Shown here one piece after another: positions 20,737-29,175 of a stretch of DNA of 64,000 bases. The translations under genes were made by a program, and so were the position numbers. The DNA lies in the NCBI RefSeq assembly GCF_003061515.1, contig NZ_CP028924.1:558001-622000 (forward strand). Direction: 5' to 3'. The notes below the pieces were generated by a model, which was not told the origin of the DNA, made no database searches, and worked only from the letters and a program-made list of their open reading frames with translations. Source of the stretch: Colwellia sp. Arc7-D. GTDB lineage: Bacteria > Pseudomonadota > Gammaproteobacteria > Enterobacterales > Alteromonadaceae. Every line of letters begins with the position of its first letter. Position 1 is the first letter of the stretch.

Positions 20737-21924
20737 TTGAAACAAAGCAGTACAAAAACTTCATTAGCATTAATTTTACCGTTACTTGCCGCCATTATTG
20801 CGGTTTCTCCGTTGGCTATCGATATGTACCTTCCGGGTATGCCAGAAATTACTGAGTATTTTTCAACAAAAATGCCACTGGTTCAAAATAGTCTCAGTAT
20901 TTATTTGTTGGGTTACGCCGTTGGCTTGCTGGTGTTTGGTCCTATGGCTGATAAGTACTCTCGCCGTAGGTTAGTGATGATAGGGCTGCTCGGCTTTATA
21001 ATGACAACATTGGCATTAACCATTGCACAAAATATCGAACAGTTTATTGCTTTGCGATTTTTACAGGCCTTTATTAGTAGCGCTGCAACAGTTGTGGTTC
21101 CTGGTATTATTCGACAACTTTACGGTAAAGATACCGCCAAAGGATTATCTTATGTCAGTATGATCATGATGTTAGCACCCATGATTGCCCCTAGCATTGG
21201 AAGTATATTACTGCTCGATAGTTGGCAAATGATCTTTTATGTATTAGCGGGTTATGCTGGTATTGTTCTTGTGTGCAGTTATTGCTATTTACCTGATGTT
21301 AAAACGGTGAAGTCTAGCGCTAGCTATAGCGTTATTAAGCGTTATAAAATTGTATTTAGTAACCGTGCCGCACGCTTTGATCTATTAAGTATTATGCTGA
21401 TCTCATTAGCATTTTTTAGTTATATTACGGCGATTCCCTTCGTGTATTTAACCGTATTTGAAGTGTCTGAATTCGAGTTTAGTTGGCTCTTTGGGCTTAA
21501 TGTTTTTGGCTTAATGGTTGCTCACTTTATTAATACGCGACTGGTGGGAAGAATGGGCTCTAGAAGAATGCTCCGTTGTGGGGTTGTACTTTCAGTGCTG
21601 GCGGGCACGAGTTTATTGCTAGCTAATATTTTTTCTTTATCTTTAATCTTTTATGTTTTGGCAATTTTACCGCTAATGGGCAGTTTATCGATGATTTCTG
21701 TTAATGCAGATGCGCTAATTTTACAAGAATTTGCCGAGCATGCCGGAACTGCAACCGCCGTTAATGGTACGTTGCGCTTTGGTATTGGCGCATTAGCCGG
21801 TCCTATTTTAGCGGTGTTTTATGATGGCAGTGCACTACCTTTTGCATTATTGATGGTGGTACCTGTTTATTTGGTTTTGATCTGTCAGTTACTACAAAGT
21901 AAGCAGCATAAGGTAGCAGCATAG
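20737..21924 (+). CDS. Bcr/CflA-type MFS multidrug efflux transporter
   Basis: 395 residues with twelve predicted transmembrane helices. Family marks: AIDMYLPGMPEI in helix 1, LVFGPMADKYSRRRLVMIG (MFS motif A) between helices 2 and 3, and FLQAFISSAATVVVPGI with the drug-antiporter motif. The start codon is TTG, with AGGAAAT about nine bases before it. It is probably co-transcribed with the MocR gene. Drug/proton antiport at the inner membrane is the family function; the physiological substrate is unknown. Confidence 0.9.
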   Translation: MKQSSTKTSLALILPLLAAIIAVSPLAIDMYLPGMPEITEYFSTKMPLVQNSLSIYLLGYAVGLLVFGPMADKYSRRRLVMIGLLGFIMTTLALTIAQNIEQFIALRFLQAFISSAATVVVPGIIRQLYGKDTAKGLSYVSMIMMLAPMIAPSIGSILLLDSWQMIFYVLAGYAGIVLVCSYCYLPDVKTVKSSASYSVIKRYKIVFSNRAARFDLLSIMLISLAFFSYITAIPFVYLTVFEVSEFEFSWLFGLNVFGLMVAHFINTRLVGRMGSRRMLRCGVVLSVLAGTSLLLANIFSLSLIFYVLAILPLMGSLSMISVNADALILQEFAEHAGTATAVNGTLRFGIGALAGPILAVFYDGSALPFALLMVVPVYLVLICQLLQSKQHKVAA

Positions 21925-22073
21925 TTAGGAGATTATGGGGAATATAAATGACTGTGGTTGGTTAAATATACCGAAGAGATAAGAATCATAAATATAAGCT
22001 GAAGCGACGCTAATAAAAAAATATCTAACAGTTAGATTAATGTTTTTTTGAGCCATTAATATGAGCGATAAAC

Positions 22074-22247
22074 TTATGTTGTGGTATTTTGCTTATTTTT
22101 TTCTTCTGCCGCCTTTAGTTCAACTTGTTGTAAACGCCATTTTTTCCGCTCTGCGTAATAATGATCCCAAACACAAGGGTTACATGCACCACCACCACAG
22201 CAGTCATCATCGGCAGGTGGAGCAGGTTTTTCTAATAATTTAGTCAT
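22074..22247 (-). CDS. Small cysteine-rich protein, oxidoreductase-like N-terminal domain (PF09791 type)
   Basis: 57 residues, MTKLLEKPAPPADDD then CCGGGACNPCVWDHYYAE and a lysine/glutamine-rich charged tail. The CCGxGxCxxCVWDxY pattern is the signature of the Oxidored-like N-terminal domain, found alone in many gammaproteobacteria and at the N-terminus of some eukaryotic oxidoreductases. Function is not established; four clustered cysteines suggest metal or iron-sulfur binding. The plus-strand open frame over the same bases encodes a poly-His stretch that is simply the antisense of the glycine/cysteine codons. The ribosome site is weak. Confidence 0.8.
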   Translation of the reverse strand: MTKLLEKPAPPADDDCCGGGACNPCVWDHYYAERKKWRLQQVELKAAEEKNKQNTTT

Positions 22248-22290
22248 AACTTTTTAGCTTCGCCTTAAAATTTAAATGATTATAAATAAA

Positions 22291-22315
22291 AAAAGCTCTG
22301 CATGCAGAGCTTTTT
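22291..22315 (-). terminator. Terminator of the aroQ-accB-accC operon
   Basis: Perfect palindrome AAAAGCTCTGCA and complement ending in T residues, 22 bases after the accC stop on the minus strand. Confidence 0.85.
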
Positions 22316-22336
22316 ATCAAACAGTCATGATAGGTT

Positions 22337-23683
22337 TTATTCTAATTCTGAAAGTTTCTTTTCAAGGTAATGAATATTTGCACCACCATTAATAAAACCT
22401 TGGTCGCTTAAGATGTCTTGGTGTAAAGCAATGTTAGTTCTAATGCCATCAATTACCAATTCACTTAATGCATTACGCATACGTGCTATTGCTACATCAC
22501 GGTTATCACCCCAAGTGATCAATTTACCGATCATAGAGTCATAATGAGGAGGCACAGAGTAGTCAGCATAAATATGAGAGTCCCAGCGTACACCTAAACC
22601 ACCTGGCGAATGAAAACGCGTGATTTTACCCGGCGACGGAATAAAAGAACGAGGATCTTCAGCATTGATTCGACATTCAATTGAATGACCCGAAATCTTA
22701 ATATCGTCTTGCGTATAAGAAAGCGGTTGGCCAGCGGCAACACGAAGCTGTTCTTTAATTAAGTCAACACCAGTTACCATTTCAGTGACAGGGTGTTCTA
22801 CTTGAATACGTGTATTCATTTCTATGAAATAGAATTCACCATTCTCGTATAAAAACTCAAAAGTACCTGCACCACGGTAGTTGATCTTGATACAAGCATT
22901 ACAACAGCGCTCACCAATTTTAGCTCGCATTTCAGGTGTAATACCTGGTGCTGGCGCTTCTTCAACTACTTTTTGATGGCGACGTTGCATCGAACAATCA
23001 CGTTCACCTAAATGAATCGCGCCACCTTGGCCATCAGCCATGATTTGAATTTCAACGTGACGTGGATTTTCAAGGAACTTTTCCATGTAAACCATATCAT
23101 TATTGAAAGTCGAACGAGCTTCATTTTTTGTTAACTGAATCGCCTCAATTAAATCATCTTCATGGCGCACTACACGCATACCACGACCACCACCACCACC
23201 AGAGGCTTTGATGATAACAGGGTAACCAATGCGTCTGCCGTGTGCCAAGTTGGCTTCATTATCAGAAGTCAAAGGACCGTCTGAGCCAGGCACACAAGGA
23301 ACACCCGCGGCTTTCATGGCTTTTATTGCAGAAACTTTATCACCCATTAAACGAATACTTTCCGCTTTAGGGCCAATAAATGCAAAACCAGACTTTTCTA
23401 CTTGTTCAGCAAAGTCTGCGTTTTCTGCAAGGAAACCATAGCCAGGATGAATAGCCACAGCGTCGGTAACTTCAGCGGCGGTAATAATGGCAGGAATGTT
23501 TAAATAACTGTCCAGTGCTGAAGGCTTACCAATACAAATAGTTTCGTCGGCTAATAATACGTGCTTTAGACTTTTATCGGCTGTTGAGTGAACAGCAACC
23601 GTTTTAATGCCAAGCTCTTTACAAGCACGCAGTATTCTTAAGGCAATTTCGCCTCGATTGGCGATAACAACTTTATCTAACAT
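22337..23683 (-). CDS. accC: Acetyl-CoA carboxylase, biotin carboxylase subunit
   Basis: 448 residues, standard AccC length. N-terminal [24 protein letters not shown]-grasp glycine loop [12 protein letters not shown] (about residue 159-170), [13 protein letters not shown] and the active-site [19 protein letters not shown] and [14 protein letters not shown] are all present. It carboxylates biotin on AccB using ATP and bicarbonate, the first half of malonyl-CoA synthesis. It follows accB by 22 bases on the same strand, with AAGGG before the ATG. The transferase subunits AccA and AccD are encoded elsewhere. Confidence 0.98.
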   Translation of the reverse strand: MLDKVVIANRGEIALRILRACKELGIKTVAVHSTADKSLKHVLLADETICIGKPSALDSYLNIPAIITAAEVTDAVAIHPGYGFLAENADFAEQVEKSGFAFIGPKAESIRLMGDKVSAIKAMKAAGVPCVPGSDGPLTSDNEANLAHGRRIGYPVIIKASGGGGGRGMRVVRHEDDLIEAIQLTKNEARSTFNNDMVYMEKFLENPRHVEIQIMADGQGGAIHLGERDCSMQRRHQKVVEEAPAPGITPEMRAKIGERCCNACIKINYRGAGTFEFLYENGEFYFIEMNTRIQVEHPVTEMVTGVDLIKEQLRVAAGQPLSYTQDDIKISGHSIECRINAEDPRSFIPSPGKITRFHSPGGLGVRWDSHIYADYSVPPHYDSMIGKLITWGDNRDVAIARMRNALSELVIDGIRTNIALHQDILSDQGFINGGANIHYLEKKLSELE

Positions 23684-23705
23684 GAAATACCCTTAATGGT
23701 TGGGC

Positions 23706-24146
23706 TTATTCAATGATGAATAGCGGTTGATCAAATTCAATAGCGTCTTCATTTGCCGCTAAAATTTGTTTGATAACACCTGATTTATCAGCTTCGATTT
23801 GGTTCATCATTTTCATTGCTTCTAGAATACATAAAGTATCGCCAGAGTTAACATGCTGACCCACTTCAACAAATGCTGGTGCATCAGGAGAGCCAGAAGC
23901 ATAAAAAGTACCTACCATTGGAGAACGAACTACATGTCCACTTATTACAGGAGCTGCAGCTTCAGCAGCTGGAGCAGCTGCGATTGGTGCAGGGGCAGCT
24001 GGGGCTGAATGCATCATAGGAGCGGCTTGCATAATTGTAGCGCCACGGCTAATACGTACTGACTCTTCGCCTTCAGAAATCTCTAATTCGTTGATTCCAG
24101 ACTCTTCAACCAATTCTATTAACTTTTTAATTTTACGAATATCCAT
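23706..24146 (-). CDS. accB: Acetyl-CoA carboxylase, biotin carboxyl carrier protein
   Basis: 146 residues from the ATG that gives [12 protein letters not shown], the conserved AccB start, with AAAGG upstream; an ATG 54 bases earlier would add an unfamily-like extension. The N-terminal domain is followed by an Ala/Pro-rich linker (about residues 45-68) and the lipoyl-like domain with biotinylation site K112 in EAMKM. It carries the carboxyl group between AccC and the transferase. Middle gene of the aroQ-accB-accC operon. Confidence 0.97.
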   Translation of the reverse strand: MDIRKIKKLIELVEESGINELEISEGEESVRISRGATIMQAAPMMHSAPAAPAPIAAAPAAEAAAPVISGHVVRSPMVGTFYASGSPDAPAFVEVGQHVNSGDTLCILEAMKMMNQIEADKSGVIKQILAANEDAIEFDQPLFIIE

Positions 24147-24220
24147 TTGAATACCTTTTTTGATCGTTATTAAATTTATGTGTGAAAACCTAACGTGCAA
24201 AATCGCACCTTAAGTCATTA

Positions 24221-24682
24221 TTAATTTTTATGTTTGTTCTTTTCTAACCAATCTGTTGCTGCAGCTAAAGCATATTCATAACCTTTAGCTCCTAAACCGC
24301 TAATAACACCTACGGCAATATCTGATAAATACGAATGTTGTCTAAAAGACTCACGTGCATGCACATTTGATAAATGAACTTCTATAAAAGGAATACTTAC
24401 CGATAATAATGCATCTCTGAGTGCTACACTGGTATGGGTGAATGCTGCAGGATTTATAATGATAAAATCTACCTTTTCAAAACTGCTATGAATTTCGTCA
24501 AGCAAAATATGCTCTGCATTTGACTGTTTATGCGTCAAATGTACATTAGCTATTTCGGCATTGTTGGCTAGATTTTCCATAATCTCAGCTAGCGATAATG
24601 CACCGTATATAGTCGGCTCACGCTTACCTAACATATTTAAGTTAGGACCATTTAGCACTAAAATGTTAAACTTTGTAGTCAT
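24221..24682 (-). CDS. aroQ: 3-dehydroquinate dehydratase, type II
   Basis: 153 residues, normal type II size. Active-site elements: R21 and Y26 in [10 protein letters not shown] on the flexible lid, NPAAFTHTS with its conserved Asn and His, H103 in EVHLSN, and R110 in VHARESFR. It converts 3-dehydroquinate to 3-dehydroshikimate in the shikimate pathway as a cytoplasmic dodecamer. The position before accB-accC is a widely conserved gene order in gammaproteobacteria. Confidence 0.97.
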   Translation of the reverse strand: MTTKFNILVLNGPNLNMLGKREPTIYGALSLAEIMENLANNAEIANVHLTHKQSNAEHILLDEIHSSFEKVDFIIINPAAFTHTSVALRDALLSVSIPFIEVHLSNVHARESFRQHSYLSDIAVGVISGLGAKGYEYALAAATDWLEKNKHKN

Positions 24683-24972
24683 CTTCGGTTAAAACACCTT
24701 GATTGTTAAGTAATGATAGCATCATGTCATATTTTACTTTGTGATTGAATTAAATTTGGTCTAAAACCAAAATTAAACTCATTTGACGATTATTATAGTG
24801 TTTTCGCAGAATATAGCAGCAAAATACTGGTCTAATGACTTGGTAAGGAAAATAAAGCTATGAATATTAGGTAAGTTATAATAAATTTACTAATATAAAT
24901 ATTGTAGGAATATTAATTAATTCATTGATTTAACTAATCGCTGCTCAAGGGAGCCTTTGGTTAAATGTTGTC

Positions 24973-25425
24973 ATGTCCTCTCCTGTTAATTACAAGGAAG
25001 AAAATATTAAAACCGTATTTATTCACATTGTTGTCGTTATTTTACTTTTTAGTCCGCGAGTAGATGCAATAAATATTATTTCAAATATAACGGCAGACAC
25101 CACTTCATTGTCGGTTGCACAGTTGCGCCGTATTTACTCAATGAGGCAAGTTCATTGGCAGAATGGGCTTCCTATTGTGGTATATGTTTTGCCAAGTAAA
25201 AATCCACTTCATCAACAGTTTTGTCGAGAGCAATTACGCTTATTTCCTTACCAACTTGATCGTATATGGCACAAGCTGAGCTTTTCGGGTTTCGGCGTTG
25301 CGCCAATTGAAGTTGAAAACCAACAAGCGCTTATTGAGGCTATAAGAACGACTAAAGGTGCTATTGGGTATGTTGAAAATTTATCGGAGGTCAAGGATGT
25401 TAACATCATTAAACTTGATGATTAG
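24973..25425 (+). CDS. Small exported PBP-like (phosphate-binding-type) protein
   Basis: 150 residues with an N-terminal hydrophobic export signal and a single lobe resembling periplasmic phosphate-binding (PstS-like) proteins: SVAQLRRIYSMRQVHWQNG, the SKNPLHQQFCREQL segment and TTKGAIGYVE near the end. Ligand unknown. The start is debatable: the ATG given has a poor ribosome site, while AAGGAAG lies just before an in-frame ATT at 25006, which would begin IKTVFIHIVVVILLF, a cleaner signal peptide. It overlaps the porin gene by 29 bases, and the GGDEF-EAL gene follows, so I infer a periplasmic input to c-di-GMP signalling. Confidence 0.75.
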   Translation: MSSPVNYKEENIKTVFIHIVVVILLFSPRVDAINIISNITADTTSLSVAQLRRIYSMRQVHWQNGLPIVVYVLPSKNPLHQQFCREQLRLFPYQLDRIWHKLSFSGFGVAPIEVENQQALIEAIRTTKGAIGYVENLSEVKDVNIIKLDD

Positions 25426-26626
25426 ACCAGCAAAGTTATCGAATGCATATCTAGGTGCTCTTTTTAGTTTATGTTTTGTGTTCAATTTAAGTGCTGCTGA
25501 AATTAAAAGTGAACCCTTGCAAATTCATGGGTTTGTCGCACAGGGCGTTATTGATGCCAGTCATAGTAATTTTATAAACAATGATGAAAGCTTATCGTTT
25601 GAATTAACTGAAATTGGTCTTAATGCCTCTTATCAACTGAATGATGACTTTCGCATTGCAGGCCAAGCAGTTTATCTTAATGGTGGCAATCGATATCACC
25701 CTGGCTTGCGTTTAGATTATTTGTTGTTGGAGTGGGATGCATTTCATAATGAGACTTGGCAAGCAAGTTTTTATGTTGGCCGTGTGAAAAATAATCATTG
25801 GTTATATTCAAGTACACGCGACATACCTTTTGCTCGACCATCAATCATAAATCCACAAGTGACTTATTTTGATGGCTTTCGAGATGTGGCTGTAGGCGGA
25901 GATGGTGCAGCAGTCAAGTTAAGTTATAGCGATGACTACCTTGGTGAAATTGATTTTAATTTTAGCCGCGGTAAGAGTGCTATTTCAGATGATCAGGCAG
26001 ATGTTATTCAGGGCGAATTTGCTTTAGGGGAAATCGACCACGACCTTGATATGCAAGCCAGTATTTATTGGCGTCCGGCATATTCTCAGTGGCAATTTGG
26101 TGTTTCTGCAGTAGATTCAAGTTTTATATATAAGGAAGCGCAAGTTGATAATTTTCACCAAGGTGATTTTAAATTCCAGTTTTATACCGTAAATGCACTT
26201 TATGAAGGTGAGTTTTGGCAATTAAGTGCTGAGCTTGTACAAGAAAGACAAGTATCAGACGGCTTTTATTTTACTGATTTTCATCGCGATGAAATAGGTC
26301 AGGGGTACTACGTACAAGCACGTTACCAAGTAGAAAAAGATTTATCTGTAATGCTCAGACATGAGCGATTTTATGTTAATAAAGACGATAAAAACGGCAG
26401 TGAATTAGCCAAAAATACGGGCGGTGTAATCCCTGCCTATTTTGGCTTTCATAATGACACCATGATTGGTCTTTCGTATGATTTTTCCGATAATTTTCGA
26501 ATGAATGCCGAGTACCACTGGATGAAAGGAGCAGCACGACTATCTCCTGTAATATTACCAGACCCTATCGCGAACGATAGTAAAAATTGGCAGGTTTGGG
26601 CTATTCAATTTATGTATTGGTTTTAA
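25397..26626 (+). CDS. Outer-membrane beta-barrel (porin-like) protein
   Basis: 409 residues from the ATG preceded by GGAGG six bases upstream. A signal peptide ends near NLSAAE. The mature part alternates polar and aromatic residues as in beta barrels (FVAQGVIDASHSNF, LNASYQLNDDFRIAGQAVYLNG) and ends in phenylalanine (QFMYWF), the usual outer-membrane assembly signal. The substrate is unknown. Its stop shares a base with the next gene's start (TAATG), and it overlaps the upstream binding-protein gene, so the three are translated as a coupled unit. Confidence 0.82.
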   Translation: MLTSLNLMIRPAKLSNAYLGALFSLCFVFNLSAAEIKSEPLQIHGFVAQGVIDASHSNFINNDESLSFELTEIGLNASYQLNDDFRIAGQAVYLNGGNRYHPGLRLDYLLLEWDAFHNETWQASFYVGRVKNNHWLYSSTRDIPFARPSIINPQVTYFDGFRDVAVGGDGAAVKLSYSDDYLGEIDFNFSRGKSAISDDQADVIQGEFALGEIDHDLDMQASIYWRPAYSQWQFGVSAVDSSFIYKEAQVDNFHQGDFKFQFYTVNALYEGEFWQLSAELVQERQVSDGFYFTDFHRDEIGQGYYVQARYQVEKDLSVMLRHERFYVNKDDKNGSELAKNTGGVIPAYFGFHNDTMIGLSYDFSDNFRMNAEYHWMKGAARLSPVILPDPIANDSKNWQVWAIQFMYWF

Positions 26627-29070
26627 TGATGAAAACGAGATTAGTCAGTGTTAGCGTTAAACTTTTTGTGCTCGTTGTTAGTGCATTATTACTCTTGAGT
26701 TTATCTATTTCTATATTATCAGTCAGTAGGCTAGATCAAGAGTTCTCTCAATATCAAAGCAATAAATTACGTCAAGGTAATGCACAATTTGAAACACAAA
26801 GTAAACTTGTTAGAGAACAAGTGCGTAGTTGGTTAGAGTCATTTACTGACCTTATACAACTTAAAGATCAACTTAATTTTGAGCGTGCAGCTGAAGCGCT
26901 AGAGCAACAATTTGATGCATTACAAATTAACCATAATGTAGAAGGTATATGGTTAATGTCAGACGATTTAAATCCTATTTATCAATCTTCCCCCTTAACA
27001 GAGCAAGTTATAGCAAGTGCAAAAAATGTGAAAGAAATTTATGCGCCTGTTCATCTACTAAGTTGTGTGCAGCAGTGTCAACAACTCGTGTCGATACCCA
27101 TTTTGAATGCTCAAGGAGAAATGGCTATCGTGACAATGGCAATTTCTTTGGTTGATGTTATCTATGCTATTAATCAGGCACTTGAAAACCAAGTAGCCAT
27201 TGTTGCTTTTGATAAGTCTCAAGCGGTAACGTTAGCGCAAGCCGATATTATTACCTCATCGGCAACACATTTAATGTATGCATTATTTAGATTAAATGAA
27301 CCATCAGACTTATTGTCTACGGTAAAAAAATCTGGCTTACAAGTTGATTATCAAAAAAATAGTTACTTAATCAATATGTTACCGCTGGCTTCTTCGCCTA
27401 TGCAAGACTTTTATATGGCACAAGTCGATAATGTCAGTTCATTTACAGACAAATATCAAACCTACCGTATGCAGTTTATATTGTCTACGTTAGCCATTTT
27501 TATTGTTTTAGCTTTGTTAGTGCACTTTGTCGCAGGACCTTTTACTAAAAGGCTATTAATCCTTTCAGATATACTGCCCCTATTGGCACGTAAAAAGTTT
27601 GACCAATTTCGTGCCGTTCAAATACCACAGTCTAAAATATTTCCTGATGAAATTGATGTGCTGATTAATGCCACAACGGATTTAAGTTATGAATTGGAAC
27701 AATTGAATATTGAAGTCACACAAAAAACTAAAGAATTAGAGAATATTGCCATGTATGACCTGTTAACGGGTTTACCTAATCGTAATATGCTCAACTTTCA
27801 ATTGCGTAAGCAGTTAAAAAACAAGGCAAATAACAATGTTAGTGTCGGCATTTTATTTCTTGATTTAGACGACTTTAAAAAAGTAAATGATAGTCATGGA
27901 CATGGTGAAGGTGATAAGTTGTTGGTTGAAGCAGCTAATAGAATAAACCTTAGTGTTGCGAACATTGGGATGTCATGTCGATTTGGTGGTGACGAATTCG
28001 TTGTTTTATTGAACGAAAATACGACTAATGAAGCCGCAGAAGAACTTGCTCGAGAGATATTAAAAAGCTTTCAAAAACCGATAAGAGTCAATACAGCTAT
28101 GTTTTATGTTACTTGCAGTATTGGGATCGCAATGACTGAAGGTACGGATATTCAAGCTAGTGAGCTAGTTAGTCATGCAGACATTGCAATGTACGAAGCT
28201 AAAGATCACGGTGGCGATCGTTACTTTGTCTATCATGGTGACATGTTCCAGCGTGTTGCTCATAGAGTGATGATGGAAGGAGAAGTTAAACAAGCGCTAG
28301 CGAAAGGGCAGTTTAGTTTAAGTTTACAGCCTCAGCTGGAGTCAAAAACTAACAAAGTGCATGGTTTTGAAGCCTTATTACGTTGGCAGCATCCTGAAAG
28401 AGGTATGGTATCGCCAGACGATTTCATTCCTTTATTAGAAAACTCTGAACATATGATCGAGCTAGGCTATTGGGTTATTCGACGTTGCTTTGAGATATAT
28501 GATGAAATGCGAACCGCTGGGTTAAGCGATGTTATTATTGCCATTAATTTATCAGCAGCACAGTTTGCTGATATTAACCTGCAGCACTATCTGGAAGGTT
28601 TACTCGATGAATTTCAATTAAATGCTGAAAACTTTGAGCTTGAGCTAACCGAACATACCTTGGTTAAAGATATAGATAAAGCTATCGCGACTATGGATGC
28701 GCTTCGATTAATTGGTTTTAGTTTTGCTATCGACGATTTTGGCACGGGTTATTCATCATTAGCTTACTTAAAGCGTATGCCTGTAGACGTCATTAAAATA
28801 GATAAGAGTTTTGTTGTTGGTATGCTAGAAAACCATGCTGACTTTCAAATTATTATGTCAACGATTGCCATGGTGAAGAGTTTAGGTTTGACTGTTATTG
28901 CTGAAGGCGTAGAAACTAAAGCTCAGTTGCGTACATTGACTGAAAACGATTGTGATCTCATTCAAGGTTATTATTTTTCAAAACCTATCCCAGAAGTGGG
29001 TCTCATTGATTTTATTAATCGAGAAATTATTGATGGTAACTGGAGAGTTAGAGTTAACAGCGATGGTTAA
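26626..29070 (+). CDS. Membrane GGDEF-EAL protein (c-di-GMP cyclase/phosphodiesterase) with periplasmic sensor
   Basis: 814 residues from the ATG in the TAATG overlap (a second ATG follows directly). A transmembrane helix at about 8-30, a periplasmic sensor of about 250 residues, a second helix near 283-306, then a linker. GGDEF is intact at 454-458 and the EAL motif at 582-584 (GFEALLRW), with DDFGTGYSSL and DKSFV also present, so both activities are possible. Many such dual proteins act mainly as phosphodiesterases. Operon context suggests the sensor receives input from the small binding-like protein. Confidence 0.9.
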   Translation: MMKTRLVSVSVKLFVLVVSALLLLSLSISILSVSRLDQEFSQYQSNKLRQGNAQFETQSKLVREQVRSWLESFTDLIQLKDQLNFERAAEALEQQFDALQINHNVEGIWLMSDDLNPIYQSSPLTEQVIASAKNVKEIYAPVHLLSCVQQCQQLVSIPILNAQGEMAIVTMAISLVDVIYAINQALENQVAIVAFDKSQAVTLAQADIITSSATHLMYALFRLNEPSDLLSTVKKSGLQVDYQKNSYLINMLPLASSPMQDFYMAQVDNVSSFTDKYQTYRMQFILSTLAIFIVLALLVHFVAGPFTKRLLILSDILPLLARKKFDQFRAVQIPQSKIFPDEIDVLINATTDLSYELEQLNIEVTQKTKELENIAMYDLLTGLPNRNMLNFQLRKQLKNKANNNVSVGILFLDLDDFKKVNDSHGHGEGDKLLVEAANRINLSVANIGMSCRFGGDEFVVLLNENTTNEAAEELAREILKSFQKPIRVNTAMFYVTCSIGIAMTEGTDIQASELVSHADIAMYEAKDHGGDRYFVYHGDMFQRVAHRVMMEGEVKQALAKGQFSLSLQPQLESKTNKVHGFEALLRWQHPERGMVSPDDFIPLLENSEHMIELGYWVIRRCFEIYDEMRTAGLSDVIIAINLSAAQFADINLQHYLEGLLDEFQLNAENFELELTEHTLVKDIDKAIATMDALRLIGFSFAIDDFGTGYSSLAYLKRMPVDVIKIDKSFVVGMLENHADFQIIMSTIAMVKSLGLTVIAEGVETKAQLRTLTENDCDLIQGYYFSKPIPEVGLIDFINREIIDGNWRVRVNSDG

Positions 29071-29104
29071 TTACGCGAATTGATTACCCGCAAGGATTTA
29101 AAAT

Positions 29105-29130
29105 AAAAGCGCCATATGGCGCTTTTATTT
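29105..29130. terminator. Bidirectional terminator between the GGDEF-EAL gene and dsbD
   Basis: Palindrome AAAAGCGCCAT and complement with A- and T-rich flanks between two convergent genes. Confidence 0.85.
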
Positions 29131-29175
29131 TGTGTGCTTGTTTACAGTAATGTTTTACCAGTCAAATTGACACTA

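Noticed and set aside
22061..22243. Plus-strand 60-residue frame with a poly-His stretch
   Set aside because: It is the antisense of the Gly/Cys-rich minus-strand gene, lacks a ribosome site and has no plausible family.
25358..25396. Earlier start for the porin-like gene
   Set aside because: The upstream ATG gives a non-signal N-terminus and no ribosome site, whereas the chosen ATG has GGAGG six bases before it.
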